From Smallanthus sonchifolius (lineage: Eukaryota > Streptophyta > Magnoliopsida > Asterales > Asteraceae), in NCBI GenBank assembly GCA_023525975.1, contig CM042028.1, forward strand, positions 77,003,501 through 77,067,500: DNA of 64,000 nucleotides. The letters run 5' to 3'. Shown piece after piece: positions 34,006 through 46,400 of this stretch (positions within the stretch are counted from its first letter, which is position 1; the number at the start of each line of letters is the position of its first letter). The notes under the pieces are model-generated. The model was given only the letters and a program-made list of their open reading frames with translations, did not search any database and was not told the origin of the DNA. The translations under genes were made by a program, and so were the position numbers.

Positions 34006-34480
34006 ATAGTATGATTAGTGAAGTCTAGGTCCACATCCATTTAGGACCACACAACTTATTGCACGTCAGTACAAGTATCAAAATTCTACTTTGATTCCCA
34101 TGGGTTTGGAGTTCCATTAGATATTAAGATTGATACATATTATAATTTTTTGATTGGTGTTTGCATATTAGAGCTTTAGAGGTTAAATTTGGTCATCCTT
34201 AAATTAGTTTCTTTTTCTCTCCGTTACAACCGAATAAAACAAAGTTTCATAAGTTTAAATTTAAGATTTTTATAAATCAATATTGAAACTCAACTGCAAA
34301 ATGAACGAAGAGAAATGGAAGGGATGCAAAAGCAATGAGCCCATTTTATGAGTCTATTTGGTGGTAGTGTATAACCTTCAAGTGATACGCGTATTGTTCA
34401 AACACCACTTCACCGGACCTCGATTTCATTGGTATGTTAAACTTGTATAATAAATCACTGGGTTTTAACTATATGTTTCT
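34006..34480. other. Intergenic, nothing recognised
   Basis: No coding frame or terminal repeat. Leads into the subterminal repeats of the next CACTA remnant. Confidence 0.5.
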
Positions 34481-35610
34481 TACCAATTGAGTCGCAAATG
34501 TGTCTAAATTTGCGACGCAAATTTTTAATAATAATTAATCTTGTATTTTGTTTATGTTAATATAATAATTAAATTAATAATATAACTTGTGTCGCAAATG
34601 TGTCGGAATTTGCGACGCATTTCCGACGCAAACTTTTAATTTCGTATTTTATATTTGTTAATACATTAATAAAGACAATAATATAAGTTGCGTCGTAAAT
34701 GTGTTAGAAATTTGCGACGCATTTCCGACGCAATCTTTTAATTTCGTATTATGTATTTGTTAATACATTATAAATTGGAGCAAACACTTGTGATTAGTTT
34801 CTACCTAGTTGTTTGTTTACTAATAATTATACATGTTTACTAATTTTTTGTAGATTCTTACGTAGGAAGTTCAAATGAAAGAAGAAAGGAGAGCACGGGA
34901 GGAGATGCGACAGGAAATGGAACAACGAAAGGAGGAAACGATCAAAAAACGTTTAGAAGAGGTCTTGAGAACTTGGAGTCCTCCCGGTCTTTAATAGTAG
35001 TTTTTTATATACTATTTTAGACATATGTTAGTTTATAGTTTTGTAATACTTTGATTGTATTTGAGTTTAATTTGAAAAAATGTTTTGTGTGTTAATTTGA
35101 GATTGTTTTGTTAAAACAATTTTTGTATATTTTTTTAGCAGAAAAAAATCTGGTTTTTTCTGTTTTAAATTTTAAAAAAAATAGCATCAGAATTGCGTCG
35201 AAATTTTTTTAAAATGCATCGGGATTGCGTCGTAATTTTTTTTTAAAATGTGTTGAAATTGCGTCGTAATTTTTTTTTAAATGTGTCGGAATTGCGTCAG
35301 AAAAAAATGTGTCGGAATTGCGTCGTAAACATTTTTAAACTAAAATTAATTAATTGAAATACAAATACCGTATTTCTAATTATTAGTTTTTAAAATAACT
35401 AATACCGTATTTATATTTATTAAATAAATTGTGTCGGAAAAGCGTCGGAAATTTGCGATGAGGAATTGTGTCGCAAATTGCGTCGCAATTGTGTCGCAGA
35501 TGAATTTCCAACGAAGGTTTTTATGACACAACGATTTTGTTGGAATTGCGTCGGAATTAATGATTTCCGACGCAATATTGTTTGGCAAATCTATCAGTTT
35601 TCTAGTACCG
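34480..35610 (+). mobile_element. CACTA element right end with GCGTCGGAAATTT-type repeats
   Basis: Dense subterminal repeats (TTGCGACGCAAATTT, GAATTGCGTCGGAA) on both sides of a short exon, ending CAGTTTTCTAGTACCG, a decayed form of the CTAGTAGTG terminus. The repeat word differs from the TTGCGACCG word of the elements at 18,633 and 25,307, so it is a different family. The left end is not identified. Confidence 0.68.
34866..34994 (+). pseudogene. Last exon of a CACTA tnpA-like gene
   Basis: After an acceptor (TTACGTAG) the frame reads EVQMKEERRAREEMRQEMEQ then RKEETIKKRLEEVLRTWSPP and stops. This is a charged coiled-coil C-terminus of the kind seen in plant 'Ptta/En/Spm' proteins. Upstream exons were not found. 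Its position just before the subterminal repeats fits the 3' end of tnpA. Confidence 0.55.
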
Positions 35611-36299
35611 AAAAAAGTGGTTTATTTTCCTCAACTATAATGCAATATTTTCCATTGTTGCTTAAAAAAACTAAATAACGCCAGCTTTTTCGTTAAGTTT
35701 TTGTGTTTTAAATAACAACCGAAGAAAATAAAAACAACAATCCAAATTACAACTCGCTAATTCGATGTACGCGAGCTCTATTATTAAAACAAGAGTAAAC
35801 TGTAGTTTTTATCTCTGAGGTTTGGTGGTCTTAACAGTTTCAGTATACCCGTAACACTTTGAGTCCCTGACGTTATATTTCTTAACACTTTTAATCTAAT
35901 TTACTAACTCCGTTAAATTTTTTCTGTTAACTCTTGTCAAATGACCAAAATACCTTTGAAACACCCACTTCTCCCTCTTCTTCCTTACTCCACCACCCAC
36001 TGCCGTCGCCGCCGCCACCACCACCGGCCGAAGGATTTTGTAGCGTTGATCTAGGGAATTAATGGTTAAGATCAAATGTTATTGTTTTAAGCGTGAAAAG
36101 ATTTAAAAATGGTAAAATTGGAATAGTCTACCTTTGTTGACTTTTACAAGTTCCTCCATTTTTTTAAAACAAGCATATCTTTTTATACGCCATTATTTTT
36201 TTTTTAAATTACACCATAAAATCGAGTATTTTATTATCTTTAATTTGAGTATAGTCTTGCTATACTTTTATTAAAAAAAACGACTTTTTTAAAAAAATG
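35611..36299. other. Intergenic, transposon debris
   Basis: Contains a CCACCACCGGCCG-rich patch (about 36,000-36,030) and the phrase TAACTCCGTTAAATTTTTTC, common in plant repeat debris. No gene. Confidence 0.45.
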
Positions 36300-36470
36300 T
36301 CGATTTGTTGTGTGTATACCATGCGTGATTACGTGATTAAGTTTATATGTATAACATGCGTGATTACGTGATTATGGTCATGCATGATTATGGTCATGCG
36401 TTTTTATGAACATACGTGATTATGGTCATGCGTTATTATAAAACATGCGTTATTATAACGCGGGCGCATT
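36300..36470. repeat. Degenerate ATGCGTGATTACG tandem repeats
   Basis: About seven irregular copies of CATGCGTGATTACGTGATTA, CATGCGTTATTAT and similar, 14-30 bp apart. Confidence 0.75.
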
Positions 36471-36556
36471 TACCCCTAGCCCACAGAACATTTGTCGCAT
36501 GCTGGTGCCTTTGTACGCTTCGTACACTAAAACCCTTTTGTACAATAACCGGACAC

Positions 36557-36591
<35 letters not shown>

Positions 36592-37002
36592 GGAAGTTCA
36601 TTTCAGAACAAGGGAATTCTACGAGACCAGAGAGAACAAACCTAAATTGTTTATTTTTTTTATCAATGGTAAATATTTTTAAAATTTTATATTTTTACAT
36701 ACAAATATGTATGTTTATGTACATAAAAAAACCTTTAAACTAGTTTTTTCATATGTTTTTATATATTTAAAAGTTTCCTACACATGTATATGTAAAAAAA
36801 ACCTACACATGAATTACACATGTGCAGGTATGTATATAAACGAAATTTGTTCATATTTTTTTGTTTGAATTTCATGAAAAACGAATAAACATTATATTTA
36901 TATCATTTTCTTATATTTTAAAACCTTTTAACAATGAAAAAGTGAATGATTCGTTTTGTTCTGCGTGTTCTCGCAATATTTAGTGTTCTGAATTGAACCC
37001 TC

Positions 37003-37072
<70 letters not shown>
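36557..37072. mobile_element. MITE flanked by TA microsatellites
   Basis: The left end GGAAGTTCATTTCAGAACAA (36,592) and the reverse of the right end (GAGGGTTCAATTCAGAACAC) form an inverted pair; AGAGAACAAAC is likewise mirrored by GCAGAACAAAACG. The element body is about 36,592-37,004. It is flanked on the left by (TA)n(GA)n (36,557-36,592) and on the right by (CA)n(TA)n (37,005-37,072). This arrangement suits elements that insert into TA runs. Confidence 0.6.
37005..37072. repeat. (CA)n(TA)n microsatellite
   Basis: About 20 CA units followed by about 14 TA units; probably highly variable in length. Confidence 0.95.
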
Positions 37073-38748
37073 CTATATTATAATACACCACCCAATGGCA
37101 TCTTAAATTTTAAACAATACAAGTATTATTGCTCAATGTACAACACTTAATGCATGTATTAAAAACTTTTTGAGGGTAAATATGTCTTTTAAACAATATT
37201 TATACTTTTACCCCCTCAACTTTTGGTTACTTAAACAATAATTACATTTTTAAACCAATTACCCTCCATGATTTTTAAACGGCCATAACGTTTTCATACC
37301 TTAATATTTTTTTATAAAAAGTTACACCATAAAAACAAGCATTTTATTCTCTTTAATTTGAGTATGATATTGCTATAGTTTTTTTAATAAAAAAATAAAC
37401 ATGTTATATGATTACATATCAACACCTCCGTTTTTTGTTTCCTCTATAGTAACCGACAATATTTTCGCAACAATCCCGAAAAATTCTAAAATCCGTCAAA
37501 CGCCCCTAAAATAAAAATCTTTATTTCAATGGATATAAAATCCGACTACTTTGACTGTTTTTCAAATACATACATATGAAAACAACCGTATTATCAGTTT
37601 GTAGGTATCTCTATAATCAGCACTCACTCACTAACAATTTATTTTTGTAAAAGTCTGTATATAAAGTTATATTTATTTAATAAACAATCTATCTTATAAA
37701 ATTAATAAATAATGATGGATTGTTATTTTAAAACAGTTCCGTTAATATCACATTTTTGAATACTTTGAAGAATAAATAAGAATGACATATTAATTGGTCA
37801 GTTTGTCAAATTTTAAAAGCCCGCCATTAACCTCAATGTAGTTAGGTTAGTGGATGAGTGGGGCTTAAATATTTACCACTTCAAATGTAAAAAATAAAAA
37901 AAAGTTAAAATTGAATGAAGGATCAGAGCAGTTATCGAATGTTATACTCAGCCCAGATTTAGTACCTACCCATTAAAAACGGAAATAAATAATAAAAAAC
38001 AATAGACCCTTAAACATATAATACAAAACAATGCATAAATTGTCTTCATAGTGCATCTACGCAGGTGAAAAATTCGGTGCCTTCAGATCGACCATCTAAG
38101 GTAAAAAAAACATTAACGCACTTAATATATTTAAATGTTTTAACCAATAAAAATGATATTGTGCTAACCTGCATTTAGTGAGAAACTGCATTTTCCGGTG
38201 GTTATTCTTCTATTTATGCTAAACACGTGTCATATGCAGCACTTAAATAAAAAATGAACCCTACAGTTTCGAATAGCAGTTAATAATCAATTTAAGTTAT
38301 TATGTTTATGAATGATATTTTTTTTATTTGAGATGTTTGTTATTATTTAATTAAGATCTGTAAGGCATCGATAGACCACACCGATGCTAAGAATAACAAA
38401 ACTAACATAACTACTATACAATATATCACCAGAGGAATGATAAACTAACAGAAAACGAGTTTAGATTATAATACAAGTAAAGATATTAAATAGAACAATT
38501 CACTAATCTGATTATGTATGTTTTAACACACAGAAATGTAATTTCACATAATAATGTTTTTAAGAAAGAGACTTTACTTCTTTTTTTCCTAAAAAATTTC
38601 TATATAAATATGACTTATAAAGTTAACCCTCACAAGATCTTTGCAGTTCGTCAACGTTGAACCTACAGTAACATGTGTAAACCCTGGAATTGAGAACGTC
38701 GATGCTAATTTTTTTATTTGATTGTATAATATTTTCAGAACGTTAATT
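37073..38748. other. Intergenic, nothing recognised
   Basis: Very AT-rich. It may be the body of the Helitron whose end is at 38,791. No frames or repeats beyond simple A/T runs. Confidence 0.5.
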
Positions 38749-38791
38749 TTGACCGTTTAGCGCGCCGCAACGCGCGCAGGTATAACACTAG
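38749..38791 (+). mobile_element. Helitron 3' end (plus strand)
   Basis: The GCGCGCCGCAACGCGCGC hairpin followed by AGGTATAACACTAG|T. This is a textbook plant Helitron terminus. The 5' end lies somewhere to the left and was not found. Confidence 0.68.
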
Positions 38792-38805
38792 TATCTATAT
38801 ATATA

Positions 38806-39352
38806 GGGGACGGTTCCACTAAGAAGTTTTCGCTAAGAAATCCTAAGAAGTGGGGCAAACGAACTCTGATTGAGCTCATTCTAATAGCGTTGGAACCCTC
38901 TCATCGAACCCTAACCCGGACCCAAAAACCTAAACCCACATCCACCCGCACCCCCAAAAACCTAAACCCCACTCCAACCTACCCCGAAAAGCCTAAAACC
39001 ACCACTCGACCCCCCAAAAACCTAAAACCACCACCCCCACCCCACCCCCACCCACCGCCAAAAACATGAACCCCCCACCCCCATCCCTCCCAAAAAAAAA
39101 ATATAAACTATAAAATCTAAACCATAAAATCTAAACCCTAAAATCTAAACCCTAAAAGCTAAACCATAAGACTAAAACCCTAAAATTCGAACGTAAAATC
39201 TAAACTCTAAAAGCTAAGATGGTAGAGTTCGACGAGACGGTTCCAACGCCGCTGAAATTAGCTCAATCGGAGTTCGTTTGATATCGTTTTCTAAGGTTTT
39301 TATCATTTTTTAGATTTTTTAGCGAAAAACTATTTATTATTTGATACTTCCT
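38806..39352. mobile_element. Foldback MITE upstream of the PILS1 gene
   Basis: Arms of about 130 bp: the left from about 38,806 (GGACGGTTCCACTAAGAAG, then CAAACGAACTCTGATTGAGC) and the right, in reverse, containing GTTTTTCGCTAAAAAATC and CAAACGAACTCCGATTGAGC. TA runs flank both ends. The centre (38,930-39,220) is made of CCCTAAAATCTAAA and CCCCCACCC repeats. It ends about 340 bp before the PILS1 start codon, so it lies in the proximal promoter region. Confidence 0.75.
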
Positions 39353-39697
39353 TTTATATATATATATATATTACAAAAAAAAACATTCTTCATCTAGAAA
39401 TACATCATATTGAAAATGATATTTTTAATACATTCAAAATGACTTGACATATTGAATCATTGATGTTTAGTTCCTTTATAATCCATAAACACGCGGTTTA
39501 TAATCCACGTTGCCCTTTCGACCCAAACATTTCAGCAGGAAGCTTCCTCTTTTTGTTTTTCTTCCAAAACCAGATTATTCGTATATTCTCTCTTAAATTT
39601 ATTCGCTGCAACTGGGTACTCACTATTTATCTCGCTTTTCTTATGATATCTTTTAAAAACCGAAACCGCGGGTTGAATCTGCATACCGGTGGAATCG

Positions 39698-42600
39698 ATG
39701 GCCTTTCTAGATTTGTTTGTTGTAGCCCTGATTCCTGTTCTCAAGACGCTTCTGATTACTGCCGTCGGCCTACTCCTCGCCGTACCCCGTGTTAATATCT
39801 TGGGCGACGCTGCTCGCCACCATCTCAACAACGTAAGTCAAAGTGAACATTCGAACTTTACCTTAAAATCTCTCACTAGCTAGTTAAAGACTGATGTTTG
39901 TTGAACAGGTTGTGTTCTATGTCTTTATTCCAGCACTTGTGGGTGGTAGCCTCGCTGATACTGTCACAGCCACCTCCTTAGTTTCTCTGTGAGTCCAATT
40001 GTTAGCCCCTAGCACCAAACACTCGATTTTTAATAATCAATTGTTTAAATGAATTGAATGTAGATGGTTCATGCCAGTGAACATCCTTCTCACATTTATA
40101 ATCGGATCCGGGCTTGGATGGGTGCTTGTGAAAATCACCAGAACCCCTGAACACTTGCATGGTCTAGTAATGGGTTCATGCGCTGCGGGTGCTGTTTTAT
40201 TCCCCACTAGTTTTTAATAAATTGATTTGTTTAGGGTTTAGAATATAAGATTAATCGATCATTCTTGATCCTACAGGAAACTTGGGGAACTTGCTTCTGA
40301 TCATCGTTCCTGCACTTTGCGAAGAGAGTAATAGCCCGTTTGGGGACAAACTGACTTGCTCGGCTAACGGGCAAGGTTTGGTTTCACTATCTATGGCGGT
40401 AAATGTCTAAATTGATGGCATACTTATGAAGTTCTGGTTTGAATGGTTTGAATTTGAAAATGATTTATTTTTGTGGATTTTTAGATTGGTTCGGTTTATA
40501 TTTGGTCGTATGTTTACAACATCATTCGGGCATATGGGAACTTGAATGGCAAAGACATTGCAAAAGCATCGACTATTAGCATTGATTGTTCAGGTAAAAC
40601 TTTGGATATGTTCACTGAAAATTATAACGAGGCCTTGCTACAATCTCGGCACTCGAGCTTTGAAGATTGTGAAGCTCCTGATGTAGAATGCGCCGAAGAG
40701 GAGGAACTTAGCATAGTACTGGAAGATGAGGAAAACAAAAAGGTAATAGTTTTTTTACTAAAAATGTCAAGAATTTATTCTTTTACATGATGTTCTGTTA
40801 TGATGAAACATGATTTTAAGCAGGTGACTGTTTTAACGAAGATTAAACTGCATGTTGACGCCTTTTCTGACAAAATAAACCTCAAAATGTGGTTAACACC
40901 TTCCACCATTGCAACGGTATGATCTTGTACCTTTTTTCTTTCTGAAAAACTCCCCACCACTTTGGAAAGAGGTAAAATTTGTTTGAATATACGATTTTTT
41001 CCCATCAGATCGTTGGGCTTCTTATAGGAGTGATATCTCCGATTAGAAAGGTAATGATCGGTGATAATGCTCCCCTTCGTGTTATCGACAGTTCAGCAAG
41101 TCTTCTGGGGTACACACATAACTTATCTTAACATCTTAAAGTCCAATTTTAATGTAAGGTTGCGGTTTTTGTGTTTATTTTCTTTTTCTGCTCTTTGATC
41201 AAATTAATAGTGAGGCAACAGTTCCAGCCATGACATTGATAGTGGGAGCTAATCTTTTTAAGGGTATATTTACTAGCTCATGATGATTTCATAAATCCTT
41301 AGAAACGAACAATTTTTGCTAATCAAGTTCATTTTCAATTAGGTTTGAAGAAATCGGGCGTAGGCTTGTGGCTCATGGTAGGAATTCTAGTGGTTCGCTA
41401 TGTCACTTTGCCAATCGTGGGCATTGGCATTGTCAAAGCTGCACAGCATGTTGGATTCGTGGGATCTGATTCATTATACCAGTTTGTTCTTTTGATCCAA
41501 TACTCACTTCCACCAGCTATGGCTATTGGTATGATTATATATCTTTGTTACAAGAAAAATAACCATGTTTTACAGAATAAAAAAAAAATCCATCAAAAAT
41601 AACTAGTCAGACAAGTGTTGGGATCAAGAAGCCTTTTAATGATGATAAAACTCTTGAATATAACTTATAAGTGTTCACGTAGAAAACTAAGAAGAATAAT
41701 AGGGATACAAATACCAAAGGGTTTTATCATCCAAGCGATGAGGGTTTAGACCCCATAGCATATAGGTAGATTTAAGGTACAAAATTAAGGAGTGTGTATG
41801 ACTCATTCCTAATTTTTTTAACAGCAATATAATTACACCAATCCTACATAGACGGGCTCGAACCCTTAACCTCAAGAGGAGATTCACCACTTTAACTATA
41901 GATGACTTTGCTACTGGACTCAACCCCACCCCACTCGTTTCTATTTAACTATCTATTTGACCCACAACACTAACATTAATTACCTTAATTAATACTTTAG
42001 TTACTACTGGCCATTTGGACCAGTGGTAGTCCGGGAGTCTCACAATTTGGGAGGTCACCGGTTCGAATCTCGTCTAGAAAGAAATGCTCTGGGTGAGTCA
42101 GGGGGTTTCCTGGTGGCGGGTTTCCTCCTGGGGGCGGGGCCCCCGTGTTCTTCGGGTGGAATTCAATCAGCTTTGCCTTTCAAAAAAAATTAATACTTTA
42201 GTTTATGTCATTTAATTATTCACTACACGAAACTGGCCCTATAGCGTCGTCGTGATAGGATATGGCGACCGTCGCCGCAGCGGTCGTCCCCGTTGCTTCG
42301 TGCCTATAGGGTGAAAAATCGTTGCCTTAGACCACCCTATAGTGACGACCTGTTGTCGCCGTAGTGTCCTCACCAAAATAGTTTCCTTAATTAAAAATAA
42401 ATATTTATTAAAATAATTTTTGCCTTAACAACAAGTTATACTTTCTAATACTTATAATTTAGTCTAAATTATACTTTCCAGTTATACTTTCTAACAAGAA
42501 GTTGGATACAGGTCTAAGTAACATGGACAATATAATTTCTAGAATTGTAGTATTAAAGTATTGATAAAATTGGCAGGTACGATAACACAATTGTTTGAGG

Positions 42601-42701
42601 AGGGTGAAAGCGAGTGTTCTGTCATTATGTTATGGACTTATGGTGTGGCAGCAATATCTCTCACGTTGTGGTCCACCTTTTTCATGTGGCTTGTTTCTTG
42701 A
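39698..42701 (+). CDS. PIN-LIKES (PILS) auxin efflux carrier family protein, complete
   Basis: Ten exons, all GT-AG: 39,698-39,832; 39,909-39,988; 40,064-40,188; 40,277-40,398; 40,485-40,742; 40,824-40,916; 41,009-41,109; 41,211-41,263; 41,343-41,528; 42,577-42,701. They sum to 1,278 nt (425 residues) with no stops, normal for PILS proteins. PILS proteins are endoplasmic-reticulum membrane carriers that sequester auxin. Visible: hydrophobic segments in residues 1-160, including VVFYVFIPALVG, WFMPVNILLTFIIGSGLGW and GNLGNLLLIIVPAL; a hydrophilic loop at about 170-245; then further membrane segments (MWLTPSTIATIVGLLIGVIS, LWLMVGILVVRYV) and the end LTLWSTFFMWLVS. The start MAFLDLFVVALIPVLKTL fits the family. 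Intron 9 is 1,048 nt and holds transposons; the other introns are about 75-100 nt. A paralog lies 19 kb downstream. Confidence 0.93.
41815..41935 (-). mobile_element. tRNA-derived SINE in PILS1 intron 9 (minus strand)
   Basis: On the minus strand, TAGTTAAAGTGGTGAATC (A-box region) and AAGGGTTCGAGCCCGTC (B box), then a TTAAAAAAATT tail at the lower end. No clean target duplication seen. Confidence 0.55.
42003..42187 (+). mobile_element. tRNA-derived SINE in PILS1 intron 9 (plus strand)
   Basis: 185 bp, flanked by an exact 16-bp duplication AATTAATACTTTAGTT (41,987-42,002 and 42,188-42,203). A box TTGGACCAGTGGTAG, B box CCGGTTCGAATCTCG, a GGTGGCGGGTTTCCTCCTGG middle part and a short A-tail. 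The exact duplication points to a fairly recent insertion. Confidence 0.92.
42231..42355. mobile_element. Possible CACTA-type MITE in PILS1 intron 9
   Basis: Starts CACTACACGAAACTGGCCCT and ends GCCGTAGTG, with mirrored CCCTATAG words (left CCCTATAGCG, right CACCCTATAGTG). About 125 bp and GC-rich relative to its surroundings. Flanking triplets (ATT, TCC) do not match, so the assignment is tentative. Confidence 0.4.
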
Positions 42702-42702
42702 T

Positions 42703-43101
42703 GATAAAAGACAAAGCCTTAAGTATGCGTAAATTGTATTGTATTAATAATGTTGTAATTACATTAGGGTTACAAAAGAGGTTATATAGGATAATCATAT
42801 TTACATAATGTTATCTCCTATTATGGCTAATTACAATATGATCTATATTCTCCGTCAAGCTATAAGGGCGCGGAGCGACCTATTGCTTGGAATGTAAGAA
42901 CATAAATCTTTGAGTCGGAAGAGGCATTGTGAGAATGTCTGCAATCTGATCATCTGTTGATATGACTGAACTTTGAGTTTTCCTTGTACTACTTTTTCAT
43001 GAACAAAGTGAAAATCAATTTCAACATGCTTTGTTCGAGCATGAAAAACCGGATTAGATGCAAGGTAGGTTGCTCCGAGGTTATCATACTAGAGAATGGG
43101 A
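42703..43101 (-). mobile_element. Copia 3' end and LTR fragment, directly after the PILS1 stop
   Basis: Read on the minus strand from 43,101: NLGATYLASNPVFHARTKHV, then EIDFHFVHEKVVQGKLKVQ and remnants of the polyprotein end, then an LTR-like part starting TGTAATTAGCCATAATAGG (42,835) that continues to within a few tens of bases of the PILS1 stop codon (42,701). It is the continuation of the copia remnant at 50,917-51,438, from which the CACTA element 43,102-50,916 separates it. Confidence 0.85.
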
Positions 43102-43434
43102 CACTGCGTCAAAAATGGCCTACGGCCACACAAAAAACATGTGACTTGTGATTAATTAGCTAGTCTTAACATGTGATTAGTCATAATATATGTGATTAAT
43201 TAGTCTTAATACAATAAGCCGCTGTTTTGAATTAACCTTCATGATGTTGGTATTAATGTCATTAGTCTTCTTTAAATTGATGTTAATCATGAGTTATGTT
43301 AATCGGTTTTTGACTTTGGATTTCCCAATTGATGTTGGTATATATATATTAAATGACCCCTTGATGTTATGAGTTCTATTAATCTCATAATATTGTGATT
43401 AATTAGTATTAATCTCATACAGTTCTTGGAATTG

Positions 43435-46400
43435 ATGAATAAGTCTTGGATGTTAACCGACAGAACCAAAAAACTATATTTGGCTGGAGTTGAGGCATTT
43501 GTAGATTATGCAATTCGTAATTTGAAGATGGACTCACTAAAATGTAATAAACAAAGAACAAAAATTCCATGTCCATGTGTGAATTGTTTAAACCACTACT
43601 CTCTTCCTGTGGACGATGTAGAGCTTCACTTGTTCATGAAGGGAATCGATCCAAATTATACAATGTGGATTAAACATGGAGAAAAAGACGAGCCAACAAA
43701 AATTGTGATTGATCATACGGACTTTGTTGATACTGAAATTCCAGCAGATGCCTATGAAACAGTAGAAATGGTAAAAGCTACATAACACAATTTCATAGAT
43801 GACCATGGAAAGTTTCAAGAACTACTTGCAGACGCTGAGAAGCCCCTATATGAAGGATGTCCTAACTTTACAAAGTTGTCTGCACTAGTTCAACTACTCA
43901 ACTTGAAGAGTAAGCATGGAGTATCAGATAAGTTCTTTACTGAACTTATAGTTTTGTTGAAAAATATGCTACCGGAAGGTAACGAAATGGTGAACAATAC
44001 ATATGAGGCCAAAAAGATAATGAAGGCAATGGGTTCAGGATACACAAAGATACATTCATGTATCAACGACTGCATTCTTTATAGGAAGGAGTACAAGGAC
44101 TTGACAGTATGTCCAACATGTGGGAAGTCAAAGTGGAAGGTGGATGAGAAGACTAAAATAATGTACGAAAATATTCCTGCAAAGATATTGTGGTACTTTC
44201 CCATTATTCCATGATTTAAACGACTCTTTCAATCGAAGAGCACGGCAGAAGATTTAAGATGGCACGCCACCAGTTCCAATAAACCCGGTGTTTTACGCCA
44301 CCCATCGGATTCACCCGCATGGAAAGCCATATATGAAAATTTTTCAGAAATTCCTAGCGATTAAAGAAATCTTCGGCTTGGCATTTCCACTGATGGGGTG
44401 AACGTAAATAGAGGCAATAGAAATCACAGTGTCTGGCCTATTTTAACTGTCATTTACAACCTTCCACCTTTGTTGTGTATGATAAGAAAGTTCATCATGC
44501 TTTCATTATTAATATCGGGAGCCCCTGGAAACGATATTGATGTGTTTTTGGATCCTTTGATTGACGATCTAGAACTCTTATTTGAAGAAGGAGTTGAAAC
44601 ATATGACGCCTATGCACAAGAAAAGTTTACACTACGTGCAGTTGTTTTATGGACGATTAATTACTACCCTGTTCTTGGTACACTATGTGGTTGCCCTTAC
44701 AGTGGATTCAATGGTTGTGTAGTGTGTTGGAAAGAAACTCACTGTGTTAGACTTTCTTACTCAGCCAAGCAGAGTTATGCTGGTCATAGGAGATATCTAC
44801 CACATGACCACCGTTTCATAAAGCAAACAAAGGCGTTTAATGGAAAACAAGAGTTGAGAACGGCTGCAAAGCCTATGACAGGAGAAGAAATATTCAACGA
44901 GGTTAAATACGTTAAGAATATACGGGGAAAGGTATTTAAAAAATCAGAAATCCTACAAAATTCGACCGAAAGAGGGGGGAATACAAATAAGAGAAAAAGA
45001 AAAACATCAAATTCTGGACACCAAGAACCGACCTATTAGAAGAAATTCAACATATGGTGTCGACGACTTAGGTATTGGCGATATAATTGTGTCCAACATT
45101 GTACTGATTTCATGCATATTGAAAAGAATGTGGCTGATAGTAAGACGAAAGATGGATTGCCTGCTCGATTGGATCGGGTGCATTTTGGGTTAAAACAAGA
45201 GTTGCAGGCTAAAACAGAAGGCAACAATACAATACTTCCTGCATCATGCTACACATTAATGAAAGAAGAAAAAGACATGTTTTGTGAAACATTATACAAC
45301 TTAAGGGTTCCACAAGGGTATTGTTCTAACTTTTCTAGTTTGGTGAGTCGTAAGGATAGGAAACTTGTGGGACTTAAATCACATGATTATCATATGCTTA
45401 TGCAACAGTTTTTGCCAATTGTAATACGATCTATCATGCCAAAATGCACAAGATATGCTATTATCAGGCTTTGTTTTTTTTTTCAAGTCAATATGTAGCA
45501 AAGAAATCAAGGTAGAAGAACTTGATAAGCTGTCGGAAGAGCAAGAAATAATTTCCTCCATCTTTTTTTGATGTTATGGTTTATTTAACTATGCACCTTG
45601 TTAGGGAGATAAAATTGTGTGGGCCAATATGCTTTCGATGGATGTATCCCTTTGAAATGTGTATTAAGGTTATAAAAGGGCATGTGCGAAACAAAACTTA
45701 TCGAGAAGGATGCATTGCTGAGGAGAATATTGCAGAAGAAATAATTGAGTTTTTCAGCAAATATCAAAAAAGCATCAAGACTATTGGTATTCCACCAGAT
45801 AAGCATAATGATAATGATACTGGAGAGGGAAATCCTTTGTCAGCCGGTAAACCGAATCAAGTTTCTCCGGGACTCTTCTTGAAAGCACATTTCTCTGTAT
45901 TGCAAAATACGCATGAAGTTCTGCCATATATCGAGTAAGTATTAGTAACATGTTTGTTTTTTTGTTTTTTTAATTTCGTAATAGATTTATCAATACTCAT
46001 TTATGTACTTACAGACAACACATGACCTTTTTGAAAATCAACATGGTGGTAAACGACAAGCATGGTTAGAGAAAGAGCATAGCTTAACGTTTGGTCACTA
46101 GTTATATAACAAGGTAAATTAAATTTCAGCATAATCTTTGTTTTTTCTGTGTTGTAGTTTGTACAAGCTAGGTGAATCTCATCCTTGTAATGAAATTCAA
46201 GTCGAAAAAGAGTCAGCGGTCTCTCCAGAAAGTATATCAGAAATCGTAAAGTGGATTTCACACGGAGCACACAACATCGTATTGAAATACGAGGCATATG
46301 ACATCAATGGCTATACATTTCGTACAAAAGCTCGTGAAGGTAGAGTTTACCAGAACAGTGGGGTTGGTGTAGAGGGAACTGACATGCACATTTCTAAAGA

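Noticed and set aside
23538..42187. tRNA-like A and B boxes at 23,538; 24,000-24,121; 32,628; 41,815-41,935; 42,003
   Set aside because: Considered as tRNA genes, but none forms a full cloverleaf with anticodon arm and acceptor stem; two have target duplications and A-rich tails, so they are SINEs.
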